In this document: positions 63,553 through 64,000 of the stretch, piece after piece | Numbering within the stretch: the first letter of the stretch is position 1 | Layout: the number at the start of each line of letters is the position of its first letter | Origin: an uncultured SAR86 cluster bacterium | GTDB lineage: Bacteria; Pseudomonadota; Gammaproteobacteria; Magnimaribacterales; D2472 | Reading direction: 5' to 3' | DNA length: 64,000 bases | Assembly: GCA_902509555.1 (NCBI GenBank) | Contig: CABWYS010000001.1 | Coordinates: 1 to 64,000 of the forward strand | Position numbers and translations under genes: made by a program | The notes under the pieces: model-generated | Told to the model about the DNA's origin: nothing | Database searches by the model: none | Seen by the model: the letters and a program-made list of their open reading frames with translations, nothing else

Positions 63553-63909
63553 TTAAGCCCTCATAGGTTTTTTAGGGCCTTTACGGGTCCTAGCGTTAGT
63601 TTTAGTTCTTTGACCGTTTACTGGAAGTTTTCTTCTATGCCTAATGCCTCTATAACACCCAAGATCCATAAGTCTCTTTATGTTTGTGCTAACTGAACGA
63701 CGGAGATCCCCTTCTACAGTGTATTCAGCCACAGCTGTTCTAATAGTTTCTACTTGCTCTTCAGAAAGGTCTGAGACTTTCTTTGAGTAGTCCAATTTAA
63801 CACTAGTACAAATATTTTGAGCTGTTTTTTTCCCTATCCCATATATATGAGTCAAAGCAATCTCAAGATGCTTGTTTTCTGGTATGTTTACGCCTGCTAT
63901 TCTAGCCAT
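63553..63909 (-). CDS. rpsM: 30S ribosomal protein S13
   Basis: [54 protein letters not shown]. Confidence 0.97.
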   Translation of the reverse strand: MARIAGVNIPENKHLEIALTHIYGIGKKTAQNICTSVKLDYSKKVSDLSEEQVETIRTAVAEYTVEGDLRRSVSTNIKRLMDLGCYRGIRHRRKLPVNGQRTKTNARTRKGPKKPMRA

Positions 63910-63915
63910 ATTCTA

Positions 63916-64000
63916 TTACCCTTGCTTTTGTTTATGTTTGGGATCTGTTTTGCATATCACATACAAAACTCCCTTACGCCTAACTGTTTTACAATTTCTA
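63916..64000 (-). CDS. rpmJ: 50S ribosomal protein L36, C-terminal part (cut by window edge)
   Basis: Own minus-strand translation ...RNCKTVRRKGVLYVICKTDPKHKQKQG*; not in ORF track. Confidence 0.92.
   Translation of the reverse strand, partial: RNCKTVRRKGVLYVICKTDPKHKQKQG

Overview
AT-rich window from a streamlined gammaproteobacterium-like genome (taxonomy is inferred from gene order and could be a marine SAR86/OMG-type lineage; not proven). About 80% is conserved housekeeping: the rpsB-tsf-pyrH-frr-uppS-cdsA-dxr-rseP-bamA-skp-lpxD-fabZ-lpxA-lpxB-rnhB-dnaE-accA-tilS run, grpE-dnaK-dnaJ-dapB, fur/bamE/rnfH/ratA, smpB-ssrA, rplU-rpmA-obgE, ispB-fabA-fabB, ssb/uvrA, and the end of the alpha operon (rpmJ-rpsM-rpsK-rpsD-rpoA-rplQ). 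The accessory part is roughly 1-19 kb. It holds a compact ten-gene minus-strand cluster (nitronate monooxygenase-like enzyme, three GST-fold proteins, a DhlA-type haloalkane dehalogenase with an enlarged cap, DUF1330, DUF2855, small membrane proteins, MBL-fold enzyme). It diverges from a TetR regulator across a perfect 33-bp palindrome that overlaps both predicted promoters. This is the best candidate for an undescribed catabolic/detoxification system. Other points worth checking: an ElaA-like GNAT fused to a membrane-anchored PpiC-like domain next to a HupE/UreJ protein, a cryptic holD next to rimI, ribosomal protein S2 with a long acidic tail, a structured rpsB leader, a sigma32-like grpE promoter, and a tmRNA ending 3 nt from a convergent CDS. 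I saw no CRISPR array, IS element, prophage, tRNA or rRNA gene.
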